A DNA stretch of 64,000 nt. It comes from Alicyclobacillus fastidiosus (GTDB lineage Bacteria > Bacillota > Bacilli > Alicyclobacillales > Alicyclobacillaceae). Where the stretch lies: positions 3,596,001-3,660,000 of the forward strand of contig NZ_CP104067.1 of NCBI RefSeq assembly GCF_026651875.1. The letters run 5' to 3'. Below are positions 18,580 through 26,570 of this stretch, piece by piece (the stretch's first letter is position 1; every line of letters starts with the position of its first letter). The translations under genes and the position numbers were made by a program. Below the pieces are notes generated by a model. The model searched no databases. It was not told the DNA's origin and worked only from the letters and a program-made list of their open reading frames with translations.

Positions 18580-20445
18580 TTACCCAACGCTGTTCGTCAC
18601 CGCTCCAGCGGCAAATTGACTATTGTACAACTCTGCATAGAAACCGCCTCGCTCGAGCAACGCGCTATGGGTGCCCTGTTCGACGACCGTTCCCCGATCC
18701 ATCACGAGAATTAAGTCAGCGTCGCGAATGGTCGACAACCGATGCGCGATGACGAAACTCGTCCTTCCCTTCATCAGTTCCTTCATAGCGTTCTGAATCA
18801 GAACTTCCGTCCGCGTGTCGACACTGCTCGTGGCTTCGTCGAGAATCAAGATGGCCGGATCTTTCAGAATGGCTCGGGCGATGGTCAAGAGCTGTTTTTG
18901 CCCCTGTGATAGATTTGACGCCTCTTCGTTCAAGATCGTCTGGTAGCCATCTGGCAACGTCCGAATAAAGCGGTCCGCGTGCGCCGATTTCGCCGCTTGC
19001 ACGACGTCCTCCTCGGTCGCATCGGCGCGCCCGTACGCGATATTTTCATAGATGGTCCCGTGAAACAGCCACGTATCCTGTAGAACCATCCCGAAGAGAC
19101 TGCGCAAGTTGTCTCGTTTCAGGTGTGCGATGTCCCGGCCGTCAATCGTGATTTTTCCGCCGTTGACCTCGTAGAACCGCATCAGCAAGTTGACGAGCGT
19201 CGTCTTTCCCGCACCAGTGGGACCGACGATGGCGACCGTTTGACCACTCAACACGTCGATGTTCATATCCTCGATGAGCAACGCGTCCGACCGGTAGCCA
19301 AATTTCACGTCGTGGAATGCGACATCGCCCTTCGGTTGGTCAATCACTTTAGCGTCGAGCGGCTCCTCCACCTCTTCCATCTCGTCTAACAATTCGAAGA
19401 CGCGTTCTGCGGATGCGATGGTAGACTGGATGATGTTCGCAATGCTAGACAGCTGTGTAAGCGGCTGAGAGAATTGTCGGGTGTATTGAATGAACGCTTG
19501 AATATCGCCAATTTGAATCGCTCGCCGCATCACGAGAATCCCACCGATGACACTCACGAACAAGTACCCAAGGTTGCCAATGAAATTCATAAGCGGCATG
19601 ATCAGGCCAGAAACGAATTGCGATCTCCATCCGGATTCGTACAACTGGCGATTGATCTCTTCAAATTTCGCGATGGACCTCTCCTCATGTCCAAACGCCT
19701 TCACAATCTTGTGTCCCGTGTACATTTCCTCGACGTGCGAGTTCAATTGACCTAAGGATTTTTGCTGTGCTTTAAAATTCTTTTGTGAGCGCTTCGCCAC
19801 CATCCGCGTCACCAGCAGGCTAAGAGGGAGTGTAAGGGCCACCACGAGCGTCATCAGGGGACTGATGGTGAGCATCATGACAATCACGCCGACAAACGTG
19901 ATGACAGACCCGATGAGTTGCGTCAAGCTCTGCTGTAATGTGTTGCTGATATTGTCGAAGTCGTTGACGAACCGACTCAGGATTTCACCGTTCGGACGAG
20001 CGTCGAAAAACTTGAGCGGCAACCTCGCAAGCTTTTGGTTCGCTTCGCGCCGCAGCGCGTACACCGTTTTCTGCGCGACACCTGCCATCACGTATTGTTG
20101 AACGTAACTAAACGCCGAACTGAGCACGTACAATACCGCCAGAACGACGAGGATGTGCACGATAGGCGCAAACTTTAAGTCGCGAGCCATCACACCCTTG
20201 AACAGGAGCGTCGTCGCTTTCCCCATCAAATCTGGGCTGACGATGCTAAACACCGTACTCAAGATCGTCGTCAGGACGACGACCATCAGTCGGAAGCGGT
20301 GTGGTCGAAAGTACTTCATGAGTCGGCGCAACGTCCCTTTAAAATCCTTCGCCTTTTGAACCGGCATCCGCCCGTGCCCAAAGTTGCCGCGACCCATCGG
20401 CATCACAGGGCGCAACTGAGGTACTTCTCTGCGTTCGTTACTCAT
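18580..20445 (-). CDS. ABC exporter, fused permease-ATPase, subunit 2
   Basis: 621-residue half-transporter of the multidrug type (TMD-NBD fusion). Six transmembrane helices occupy about residues 50-340; the ATPase domain has Walker A GPTGAGKTTLVNLLMRFYE, signature NLSQGQKQLLTIARAILKD, Walker B ILILDEATSSVD and the H-loop VIAHRLSTI. The signature is LSQGQ rather than LSGGQ, a common sign of the degenerate site in heterodimers. It overlaps the partner gene by four bases. Likely a YfiB/YfiC- or BmrCD-like heterodimeric exporter; substrate unknown. Confidence 0.93.
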   Translation of the reverse strand: MSNERREVPQLRPVMPMGRGNFGHGRMPVQKAKDFKGTLRRLMKYFRPHRFRLMVVVLTTILSTVFSIVSPDLMGKATTLLFKGVMARDLKFAPIVHILVVLAVLYVLSSAFSYVQQYVMAGVAQKTVYALRREANQKLARLPLKFFDARPNGEILSRFVNDFDNISNTLQQSLTQLIGSVITFVGVIVMMLTISPLMTLVVALTLPLSLLVTRMVAKRSQKNFKAQQKSLGQLNSHVEEMYTGHKIVKAFGHEERSIAKFEEINRQLYESGWRSQFVSGLIMPLMNFIGNLGYLFVSVIGGILVMRRAIQIGDIQAFIQYTRQFSQPLTQLSSIANIIQSTIASAERVFELLDEMEEVEEPLDAKVIDQPKGDVAFHDVKFGYRSDALLIEDMNIDVLSGQTVAIVGPTGAGKTTLVNLLMRFYEVNGGKITIDGRDIAHLKRDNLRSLFGMVLQDTWLFHGTIYENIAYGRADATEEDVVQAAKSAHADRFIRTLPDGYQTILNEEASNLSQGQKQLLTIARAILKDPAILILDEATSSVDTRTEVLIQNAMKELMKGRTSFVIAHRLSTIRDADLILVMDRGTVVEQGTHSALLERGGFYAELYNSQFAAGAVTNSVG

Positions 20446-22169
20446 GCGGTTTCCCCCTCTGCCAACTGTGAGGACACGATTTCGCGGTAAACTTGGCAGC
20501 TGTCGAGCAAGGCCGAGTGAGACCCCATGCCGACGACCCGCCCACCGTCCAACACGATAATCTGATCCGCGTCGACCACCGTACTCACGCGTTGTGCGAC
20601 CACCACCACCGTCGCGTCCCCAACCTCGCTCTTGAGCGCCGACTGCAACTGGGCCTCCGTCTTGAAATCGAGCGCCGAAAAGCTGTCGTCAAACACGTAG
20701 ATCTCCGGTTTCCGAACCAGCGACCGAGCGATGGACAAGCGCTGCTTCTGCCCGCCTGAGACGTTCATGCCACCTTGGTCGAGATTCGAGTCAAACCCAT
20801 CCTGCATCTCCAGGACAAACGAAGTGGCCTGCGCGACATCGGCGGCGTGGCGGATCTCTTCCTCAGTGGCATGTTCGTTGCCATAACGGAGGTTTTCCGC
20901 GACTGTGCCGGAGAACAGGACCGCACGCTGTGGCACAAACCCAATTTTCTCGCGCAGGTGTTTCTGAGACATCTCCCGAACGTCGACGCCGTCCACCAGA
21001 ATGCATCCTTCATCGACCTCGTAAAAGCGCGGAATCAGACTGACTAATGTCGACTTGCCAGCTCCCGTCCCGCCGATAATCGCAGTCACCTGACCCGGTC
21101 TCGCCTGAAAGCTCACATCCTCAATCGCGGGATGTTCCGCACCTGGATAGCTGAAGGTAACGTGCCGAAATTCAACCGTGCCCCTGACCTCGTTCGCCTG
21201 CTTCGCGTGCACCGGGTCTTGGATCTCCGGAACCATCTGCAGGACTTGGTTGATTCTCGCCGCCGACGCCGAGGCACGAGGAATGACGAAGAACATCATC
21301 GACACCATCATGATGGCGAACAGAATCTGCGTGACGTATTGAATGAACGCCATGAGGGAGCCAATTTGCATCGCGCCGTGATCGATTCGAATACCACCGA
21401 ACCAAATGATGGCGATGGTCGAGAAATTCAAGACGATCATCATCGCCGGCGTCAAGGACGCCATCGTTTGGTTGACCTTCGTGGCAGTGTTGGTGAGGTC
21501 AAAACTGGCCTTATCAAAACGCGCTTGTTCATAGTCCATCCGGTTGAACGACCGAATGACCCGAATCCCGGTGAGATTCTCTCGCACCACGCGGTTGAGC
21601 GTATCAATTTTCTTCTGCATCGTTCGAAACAAGGCAGTCGCTCGGCTGTACACCAGGTAGATCACCAATCCCAGTACAGGCATCACGACGACGACGACGA
21701 TGGCGAGTTTGGCGTCGGTATAAAACGCCATGATGATGCCCCCGACAGCCGTCAGCGGGGCGCGGATCATCAATCGCAACATCATGTTGACTAACTGCTG
21801 AACCTGCGTAATGTCGTTGGTCGTCCTCGTGATGAGCGACGAGGTGCCAATCTGATCGAACTCGTGGAGTGTGAAGTTTTCTACATGCGTAAACACTTTG
21901 CTGCGCAGCGTCCGGCCGAATCCCGCCGCCACTCGCGAGGATAAGTATCCAGCGATGATGGAACACGCGGCCGCCGCGATGGAAACAAGCAACATCAGTG
22001 CACCCACCCTGAGAATGTAGGGCACGTCGCCACGCACGACTCCGATGTCCACGATATCGGACATCTGCCTGGGCAGATATACGGTTGACAAACTTTGTAG
22101 GAAGATAAGCACGAGGACGCTGGCGACGGAAAGCCAATATGGTTTCAACCCGCGAAGTAGTTCCTTCAT
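20442..22169 (-). CDS. ABC exporter, fused permease-ATPase, subunit 1
   Basis: Partner half-transporter. Six transmembrane helices, the coupling region NTATKVNQTMASLTPAMMIV, then an NBD with Walker A GGTGAGKSTLVSLIPRFYE, signature NVSGGQKQRLSIARSLVRK and a Walker B of IYVFDDSFSALD, where the catalytic Glu after the Asp is replaced by Ser. This is the usual layout of an asymmetric exporter in which one site is inactive. The ATG at 22169 overlaps the stop of the MarR gene by four bases, so regulator and transporter are one operon. Confidence 0.93.
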   Translation of the reverse strand: MKELLRGLKPYWLSVASVLVLIFLQSLSTVYLPRQMSDIVDIGVVRGDVPYILRVGALMLLVSIAAAACSIIAGYLSSRVAAGFGRTLRSKVFTHVENFTLHEFDQIGTSSLITRTTNDITQVQQLVNMMLRLMIRAPLTAVGGIIMAFYTDAKLAIVVVVVMPVLGLVIYLVYSRATALFRTMQKKIDTLNRVVRENLTGIRVIRSFNRMDYEQARFDKASFDLTNTATKVNQTMASLTPAMMIVLNFSTIAIIWFGGIRIDHGAMQIGSLMAFIQYVTQILFAIMMVSMMFFVIPRASASAARINQVLQMVPEIQDPVHAKQANEVRGTVEFRHVTFSYPGAEHPAIEDVSFQARPGQVTAIIGGTGAGKSTLVSLIPRFYEVDEGCILVDGVDVREMSQKHLREKIGFVPQRAVLFSGTVAENLRYGNEHATEEEIRHAADVAQATSFVLEMQDGFDSNLDQGGMNVSGGQKQRLSIARSLVRKPEIYVFDDSFSALDFKTEAQLQSALKSEVGDATVVVVAQRVSTVVDADQIIVLDGGRVVGMGSHSALLDSCQVYREIVSSQLAEGETA

Positions 22170-22645
22170 GCGCGCCACTCCTCTGTCGATACGCACGCTT
22201 GTTGCTCGTCGTAATACTGACAGACCTGAGCGAGCAAAGCGGCCAGTTGCTCACTTCTCTCCTGACCGAGAAAGTCGACCAAGCCATTGAGCGAGTTCAA
22301 CGTTTCTGTCCGCGCTCGCACAATCTCCTCCTGGCCGCGGTCCGTCAACCGAACGCGAATCACGCGTTTGTCCTCGTCGTCCATCCGACGTTCCACAAAC
22401 CCGCTGGCTTCCAATCCCTTAATCAGTTGTGTGACCGTCGGCACCGCCACGTGAAGCAGTTCGCTGATCTCGGAAACCTTGAATCCGTTCACGTGTTGTC
22501 GTTCACCCCTGCGAATGGTGAACAGTACGCGGATATCACTGGGCTTGCGCCCGGTGGATCGCCGACCGATCCAGTTCACTCGTCGAAATCGCATAAACGA
22601 CTGAAATAACTTGGCTGCCGCCGATTGATCAAAGTCATCCATCAT
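22166..22645 (-). CDS. MarR family transcriptional regulator
   Basis: About 159 residues. The winged helix has KVSEISELLHVAVPTVTQLI as recognition region and GFVERRMDDEDKRVIRVRLT as wing, including the conserved D-x-R. The ATG at 22645 has GAGGTG eight bases upstream; ATGs on both sides are possible. First gene of the operon with the two ABC half-transporters, the usual arrangement for substrate-induced efflux. A palindrome placed on its own promoter suggests autorepression. Confidence 0.93.
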   Translation of the reverse strand: MMDDFDQSAAAKLFQSFMRFRRVNWIGRRSTGRKPSDIRVLFTIRRGERQHVNGFKVSEISELLHVAVPTVTQLIKGLEASGFVERRMDDEDKRVIRVRLTDRGQEEIVRARTETLNSLNGLVDFLGQERSEQLAALLAQVCQYYDEQQACVSTEEWRA

Positions 22646-22690
22646 TTGCATTTCACCTCAATTGCACGATCCGAAAACACTTTTATTTTA

Positions 22691-22703
22691 TTAGGCAAAC
22701 TAA
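22691..22703 (-). promoter_or_regulatory. Candidate MarR operator
   Basis: TTAGGCAAACTAA: half-sites TTAG and CTAA separated by five bases, starting right at the downstream edge of the -10 box. Position and symmetry fit an autorepressing MarR site; binding is inferred. Confidence 0.65.
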
Positions 22704-22732
22704 ATAATAGGACGCTGAATCGAACCTGTCAA
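22704..22732 (-). promoter_or_regulatory. Sigma-A promoter of the marR-ABC operon
   Basis: Minus strand TTGACA (22727-22732), a 17-base spacer, TATTAT (22704-22709). The -35 is perfect and the -10 is one base from consensus. About 60 bases upstream of the MarR start. Confidence 0.88.
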
Positions 22733-22809
22733 TTCGGGTAGGGGAAACTGTCTTCGCATGGTATGAATCGTTATCCGAAATGGCAAGGTATGATCGAGGT
22801 GATACTGCC

Positions 22810-22956
22810 GTGATACAACGAGCGCAAGATCCCATCGGGAACCCATTTCTGTGGTCTCTGATCCCCATCGCGATGTACGTGACGTTCTTTGGCATTGTGG
22901 TCGGGGCCCGGGCCGTCGAGCGGGCAAATGAGAAGGAAGCGCATTGCGATTGTTGA
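22810..22956 (+). CDS. 48-residue single-pass membrane protein
   Basis: GTG at 22810 has GAGGTG eight bases upstream. The peptide is a short polar start, one clear transmembrane helix (PFLWSLIPIAMYVTFFGIVV), and a charged cytosol-type tail ending EKEAHCDC. A perfect terminator follows 15 bases after the stop, which supports a real transcription unit. Function unknown; divergent from the MarR operon, so it could share its control. Confidence 0.6.
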   Translation: MIQRAQDPIGNPFLWSLIPIAMYVTFFGIVVGARAVERANEKEAHCDC

Positions 22957-22970
22957 GCAGGCAAATGCCT

Positions 22971-23004
22971 CAAACAGGGCTGACGGTCCCGTCAGCCCTG
23001 TTTG
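22971..23004. terminator. Bidirectional terminator
   Basis: AAACAGGGCTGACGG, two-base centre, CCGTCAGCCCTGTTT: 15 perfect pairs with A-run and T-run built into the ends. It serves the small membrane protein gene (+) and the DUF3892 gene (-), which converge here. Confidence 0.92.
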
Positions 23005-23040
23005 CGCGTCGCGCGAGCGGAAAGCCGCGCCTGTGGCGAT

Positions 23041-23340
23041 TCAAAACTCAGGTAAATGGTCCAAATTGTTCTCGACGATGCCATCCGGTTCGCTGCGCAA
23101 AATGTCCCGGCCGTACTTGTGAAATACGTCCACGTGCGCCAGATGACCCGCTTTTGCTTCCGCAAGCGCTGTGACGTAGTCGAGGTCTCGTCCTTGGTTC
23201 GTACGCACTGCGATAATGTCGCCATCGTCGTTTTTGCGCACGGCGACAATGCCCTCTCTGCCGTCGTTCTCTGCATCGTAGCCTGACGGCCGGTTCTGTG
23301 CCCTGTACCGCTCATAAATTTCCTCAAAGTTGTCCTCCAT
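23041..23340 (-). CDS. DUF3892 domain protein
   Basis: About 99 residues. DUF3892 features fill the protein: GIVAVRKNDDGDIIAVRTNQ, YVTALAEAKAGHLAHVDVF, and a C-terminal LRSEPDGIVENNLDHLP. Function of the domain is unknown. The ATG at 23340 has GGAGGG six bases upstream; an ATG two codons earlier overlaps the stop of the HNH gene. The two genes therefore form a coupled pair. Confidence 0.85.
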   Translation of the reverse strand: MEDNFEEIYERYRAQNRPSGYDAENDGREGIVAVRKNDDGDIIAVRTNQGRDLDYVTALAEAKAGHLAHVDVFHKYGRDILRSEPDGIVENNLDHLPEF

Positions 23341-23342
23341 GG

Positions 23343-23966
23343 TCATCCCTCCCCACCTACATCTTGCGCTGATAAGACGGGGAATACCCGCGGCTCAGAC
23401 CGACTTCGACCTTTGTCACGGGCCGCGAGGAGCGCTCTGCGGCGCTGCACAAAGGCGGTGGCCAAGCGATAGCGCTGCACAACGTAGCCGGCGTACGGCG
23501 ACGGAATTCCTTCTCCTGCGAGCAGTTCGAGAAACGTATAGGCATCTTCATTCTGCCGTTTTTGATTGCAGCTTTCACACGCGCAAAACAAGTTTTCCGG
23601 GTGGTAAGGACCGCCATCGGAGTAGGGCACGACGTGATCGACTGTGTTGGCCTCGTCACCGCACCACAGACAGGTCCCGTGATCCCGCTTGAAGACAATG
23701 CGTCGATACAACGCGTTGTTCTCCGGGGCGTCGTTGAGCCAAAGATTTCCTTGGCGGTCCCAGCGCGCCCGCCCAGCGGCCACCTCCTTGCGCGCCCTGT
23801 CCAGCGTACAAGGCGTCAATACCTTCCCTTTGGCGCTCTTCACCGGAACTACCGAATCTTGTTTTAACTGGTGGCCGCAGCGAGGGCACTGATATTCAGC
23901 TTTCATCAACGCCCGAATCGACCAGGTCGCCTTGCAATTGGGGCACATACCTTCTGTTGCTTCCAT
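23343..23966 (-). CDS. HNH endonuclease family protein with N-terminal zinc ribbon
   Basis: About 207 residues. An N-terminal zinc ribbon (MCPNCKATWSIRAL...YQCPRCGHQL) is followed by the HNH core: CLWCG, TVDHVVPYSDGG, HPENLFCACESCNQKRQNE. The paired cysteines and the first His of the HNH motif are present. A basic, helical C-terminal tail follows. The start chosen is the ATG at 23966 behind AAGGTG; the frame is open to 24038. Such stand-alone HNH proteins are often of unknown role; nothing else here marks a restriction system. Confidence 0.85.
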   Translation of the reverse strand: MEATEGMCPNCKATWSIRALMKAEYQCPRCGHQLKQDSVVPVKSAKGKVLTPCTLDRARKEVAAGRARWDRQGNLWLNDAPENNALYRRIVFKRDHGTCLWCGDEANTVDHVVPYSDGGPYHPENLFCACESCNQKRQNEDAYTFLELLAGEGIPSPYAGYVVQRYRLATAFVQRRRALLAARDKGRSRSEPRVFPVLSAQDVGGEG

Positions 23967-24082
23967 TGATAACACCTTCATCGATCCCGTCCGAAGACGA
24001 AGGGTAACACCCGCAAGTTCCCTCGCTATCCGTAGCATATGATGACCATTTCATTTCTCGTGTATGATGGCAGGAGGAACGC

Positions 24083-24094
24083 GAATCGCGATTC
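24083..24094. promoter_or_regulatory. Palindrome upstream of cbrC-like gene
   Basis: GAATCGCGATTC is a perfect 12-base palindrome 46 bases before the CbrC-like start, in the divergent intergenic region. A regulator site is possible; nothing else supports it. Confidence 0.3.
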
Positions 24095-24140
24095 TTGTAC
24101 AACCTATATTGTAAATCAATCGACCTTGAGGTGATCCCAA

Positions 24141-24704
24141 ATGTCGTCGCGTCGCACATCTTTGCCTACGTTTGTCTACCACCGAGATCCGGTTCAGACC
24201 GGTGCCATTGAACCGCGCCAAATCGTCTGTGCCGCTTGTGGGGAACATAGCCCATACGCATATCTCGGCCCAGTCTTTGCGGACGACGAAATCGAACAGA
24301 TCTGTCCGTGGTGCATTGAAGACGGACAAGCCGCCGCGAAATTTGACGCGGAGTTCGTCGATGCAACCGATTGTGAACCAGTGGCCGACGCGTCTTCTCT
24401 CGATTTATTGGTCACGCGCACGCCAGGTTTCGCCGGTTGGCAGCAGGAGCGGTGGCTCAGTCACTGCGGCGATTTTTGTACCTATATCGCAAACATCCCA
24501 AACACGCATGTAAAGGAGCAGGAAGAACTCATCCAAACGATAGACCGGTCTACTTCACCGTCCGTTGACACGCTGTTAAAGCGACTGTCAGAGTCGCACA
24601 AGGGGCCTTTGGACCGTCTGCTGGATGGCGAAACCCCATACCGCATTCACGTCTTTGAGTGTCGCCACTGCGGGATTCGCCGCGGCTACGTGGACTATGC
24701 CTGA
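24141..24704 (+). CDS. CbrC family (UPF0167) protein
   Basis: 187 residues matching the CbrC/UPF0167 family, named for an E. coli protein affecting colicin E2 tolerance; the biochemical role is unknown. Visible features are an N-terminal LPTFVYHRDPVQTGAI, a zinc-binding pair CAACGEH and ICPWCIEDGQAAAKFDAEF, then PGFAGWQQERWLSHCGDFC and a last metal-type motif FECRHCGIRRGYVD. GAGGTG precedes the ATG. Its end overlaps the convergent MetRS pseudogene by ten bases. Confidence 0.87.
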   Translation: MSSRRTSLPTFVYHRDPVQTGAIEPRQIVCAACGEHSPYAYLGPVFADDEIEQICPWCIEDGQAAAKFDAEFVDATDCEPVADASSLDLLVTRTPGFAGWQQERWLSHCGDFCTYIANIPNTHVKEQEELIQTIDRSTSPSVDTLLKRLSESHKGPLDRLLDGETPYRIHVFECRHCGIRRGYVDYA

Positions 24705-25949
24705 TGCTCGCCGCCAAATCGCCTGCGGTACGCCTCCACGTCCGCGCGCTCCACGCGACGAAATAAGAGCTCTGGAAGTTCGAATAGGTGCCCGTCAAAG
24801 TCTCCATCCAACTCGAGTAATTGTGCCCACGGCGCGCGGGAATCCAGATATCGATTACCGAGCGACCAGAGTTCACGAAGTGCCTTCAACGCCTTGCGAA
24901 ACTCTGTCTGTCGAAGGTGGGTTCGATACTGCGAGACGACCCGCGCACAGTCCGCCTTCAACTGAACCTCCACCTCGGTGAACGGAGCACGACCGCCTGG
25001 TACCTGGCTGCCGAAGTGACGGGAAGTAAGTGTCAGCGTGCGGTTTACGAAATTTCCGAAGTTGCCTACCAAATCCTTGTTGATCACCGTGGCGAACAAC
25101 TCCCAGGTAAAACCCGCGTCATCCGCTTCCGGCGACTGAGCCAACAGGAAGTAGCGCCAGTAATCCGCCGGATAAAGGGCCAGCGCGTCGTCGAGAAAGA
25201 TTCCCCTTTTCAGACTCGTCGAAAATTTCCCCCCGTAGTACGTCAACCAGTGAAAACTTTTGATCCGGTGCGGCAAGTTCCACTGCTCTCTCGTCCCGAG
25301 CAACATCGCCGGGAAGAAGACTGTGTGAAAAGGTACGTTGTCCTTGGCCATGAACTGGGTGTAGACCACATCGGACTGGGTGTCCCACCAAGTTCTCCAA
25401 TCGCGTTTACCAGGGTCCTCGTGGGCCCACTCCTGAGTACCCGCAATATATTCGACTGGTGCATCAAACCAAACGTAAAACACTTTGTTTGCGAACCCGT
25501 CCCGCGGTACGTCCACGCCCCAGGATAGATCTCGCGTGATACCCGCACTTCGGGCACGTGCCCACCACATACCGATCGGGCAGATAGCGCTTGTCTGACA
25601 AAGAGTACATCTGTTGCGTGTCGCGGGCTTCGATGAACCCGTGAGCCTCCAGGCGCTGGTAGATCGCTTGTGTCAGCGCGTGATTGGGTGGCGAACTACT
25701 TCGGCCAAAGTGGTCAAACGACAGGCCGAACCGCGCGTAAATTCCGGCCTGAACCTCGTGCATTCTGCTACAGTACTCGCTCACTGTCATCCCGGCTTCG
25801 CGCGCGGACAGTTCCGCAGGCGTGCCGTGTTCGTCCGTGGCGCAGATGAACAGGACGTCTTCCCCTTCCTGACGCAAGAATCGGGCATACACGTCGGCAG
25901 GCAGCAACGATCCCGCCAAATTCCCCAAGTGCATCAAGCGTATTTTCAT
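24695..25949 (-). pseudogene. Methionyl-tRNA synthetase paralogue, decayed
   Basis: Two frames together resemble an E. coli-type MetRS. The upstream frame (25464-25949) starts abruptly at [20 protein letters not shown], so the residues before the HIGH-type motif (here HLGN) are lost; it continues with [15 protein letters not shown] and [15 protein letters not shown]. The downstream frame carries [33 protein letters not shown], the KMSKS-like KFSTSLKRGIF and the anticodon-binding helices. At the junction near 25530 roughly 100 residues (rest of the zinc knuckle and following core) are missing and the frame changes. Not translatable as one enzyme. No intact metG lies in the window. Confidence 0.88.
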
Positions 25950-26065
25950 GCGCTCATTGGCTCAGTTTTCTATCTTTCAACGCGATTTAGAGAATCGTTC
26001 TGTAACCTACATCAGGGAGGACATTCCCAAACACGAAGAACACTCTTAGCAAGGGAGTCTGGTTT

Positions 26066-26413
26066 ATGGAGCACGTAGCGTACGTTGAACAAACTATGGT
26101 TGCGTATTGCTTGGGCAAACCCGAGGATCTTGCTCTGGGCGTCAATCACTTTAACGAAACGCTCGAGGACATCCGAAGAACGGGTCGCGAGATCTGGAAT
26201 CTGTCCGACGCAGCTGGCATCGTGCAGCGGGATGAGCACTGGTATTTGTGGGTCAAACACAAAATGGACAACGGAACGATGGAAGGTCGCATCTACGAGA
26301 GTGATCAAGTCGAAGACGTTTTGAATACAGTCTGTATCGCCCTACCTTGGCTCAGTGCGTACGACAGAATGCACATCGCACGCCAGGTTCAGCACGAGAA
26401 ACACACCATGTAA
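26066..26413 (+). CDS. Hypothetical protein, 115 residues
   Basis: No family recognised. A soluble, mildly acidic protein with aromatic-rich stretches (GIVQRDEHWYLWVKHKMDNG, CIALPWLSAYDRMHIARQ). AAGGGAG precedes the ATG, and a strong terminator follows the stop by 39 bases, so it appears to be a real single-gene unit. Divergent from the MetRS pseudogene and convergent with the kinase pseudogene. Confidence 0.65.
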   Translation: MEHVAYVEQTMVAYCLGKPEDLALGVNHFNETLEDIRRTGREIWNLSDAAGIVQRDEHWYLWVKHKMDNGTMEGRIYESDQVEDVLNTVCIALPWLSAYDRMHIARQVQHEKHTM

Positions 26414-26452
26414 CCCGAAGGTGACCACATACAGCAAAACGCTCGCTTAGGA

Positions 26453-26485
26453 CTAGCAGGGGCCGCCCCTGCTAGCCCTATGTTT
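26453..26485 (+). terminator. Terminator after the 115-residue protein gene
   Basis: CTAGCAGGGG, three-base loop, CCCCTGCTAG: ten perfect pairs, followed after a few bases by TTTT. Confidence 0.85.
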
Positions 26486-26570
26486 TCGACGTTTCTATCT
26501 CGACGTTTCTATCTATGGAAACGACACCTGTCCCACAGGCATCTACAGGACGTCCACAACAGCGGTGGCA

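Noticed and set aside
23041-24704. Defence island (HNH, DUF3892, CbrC)
   Set aside because: No restriction, methylase, CBASS or similar components; genes are in two separate units.
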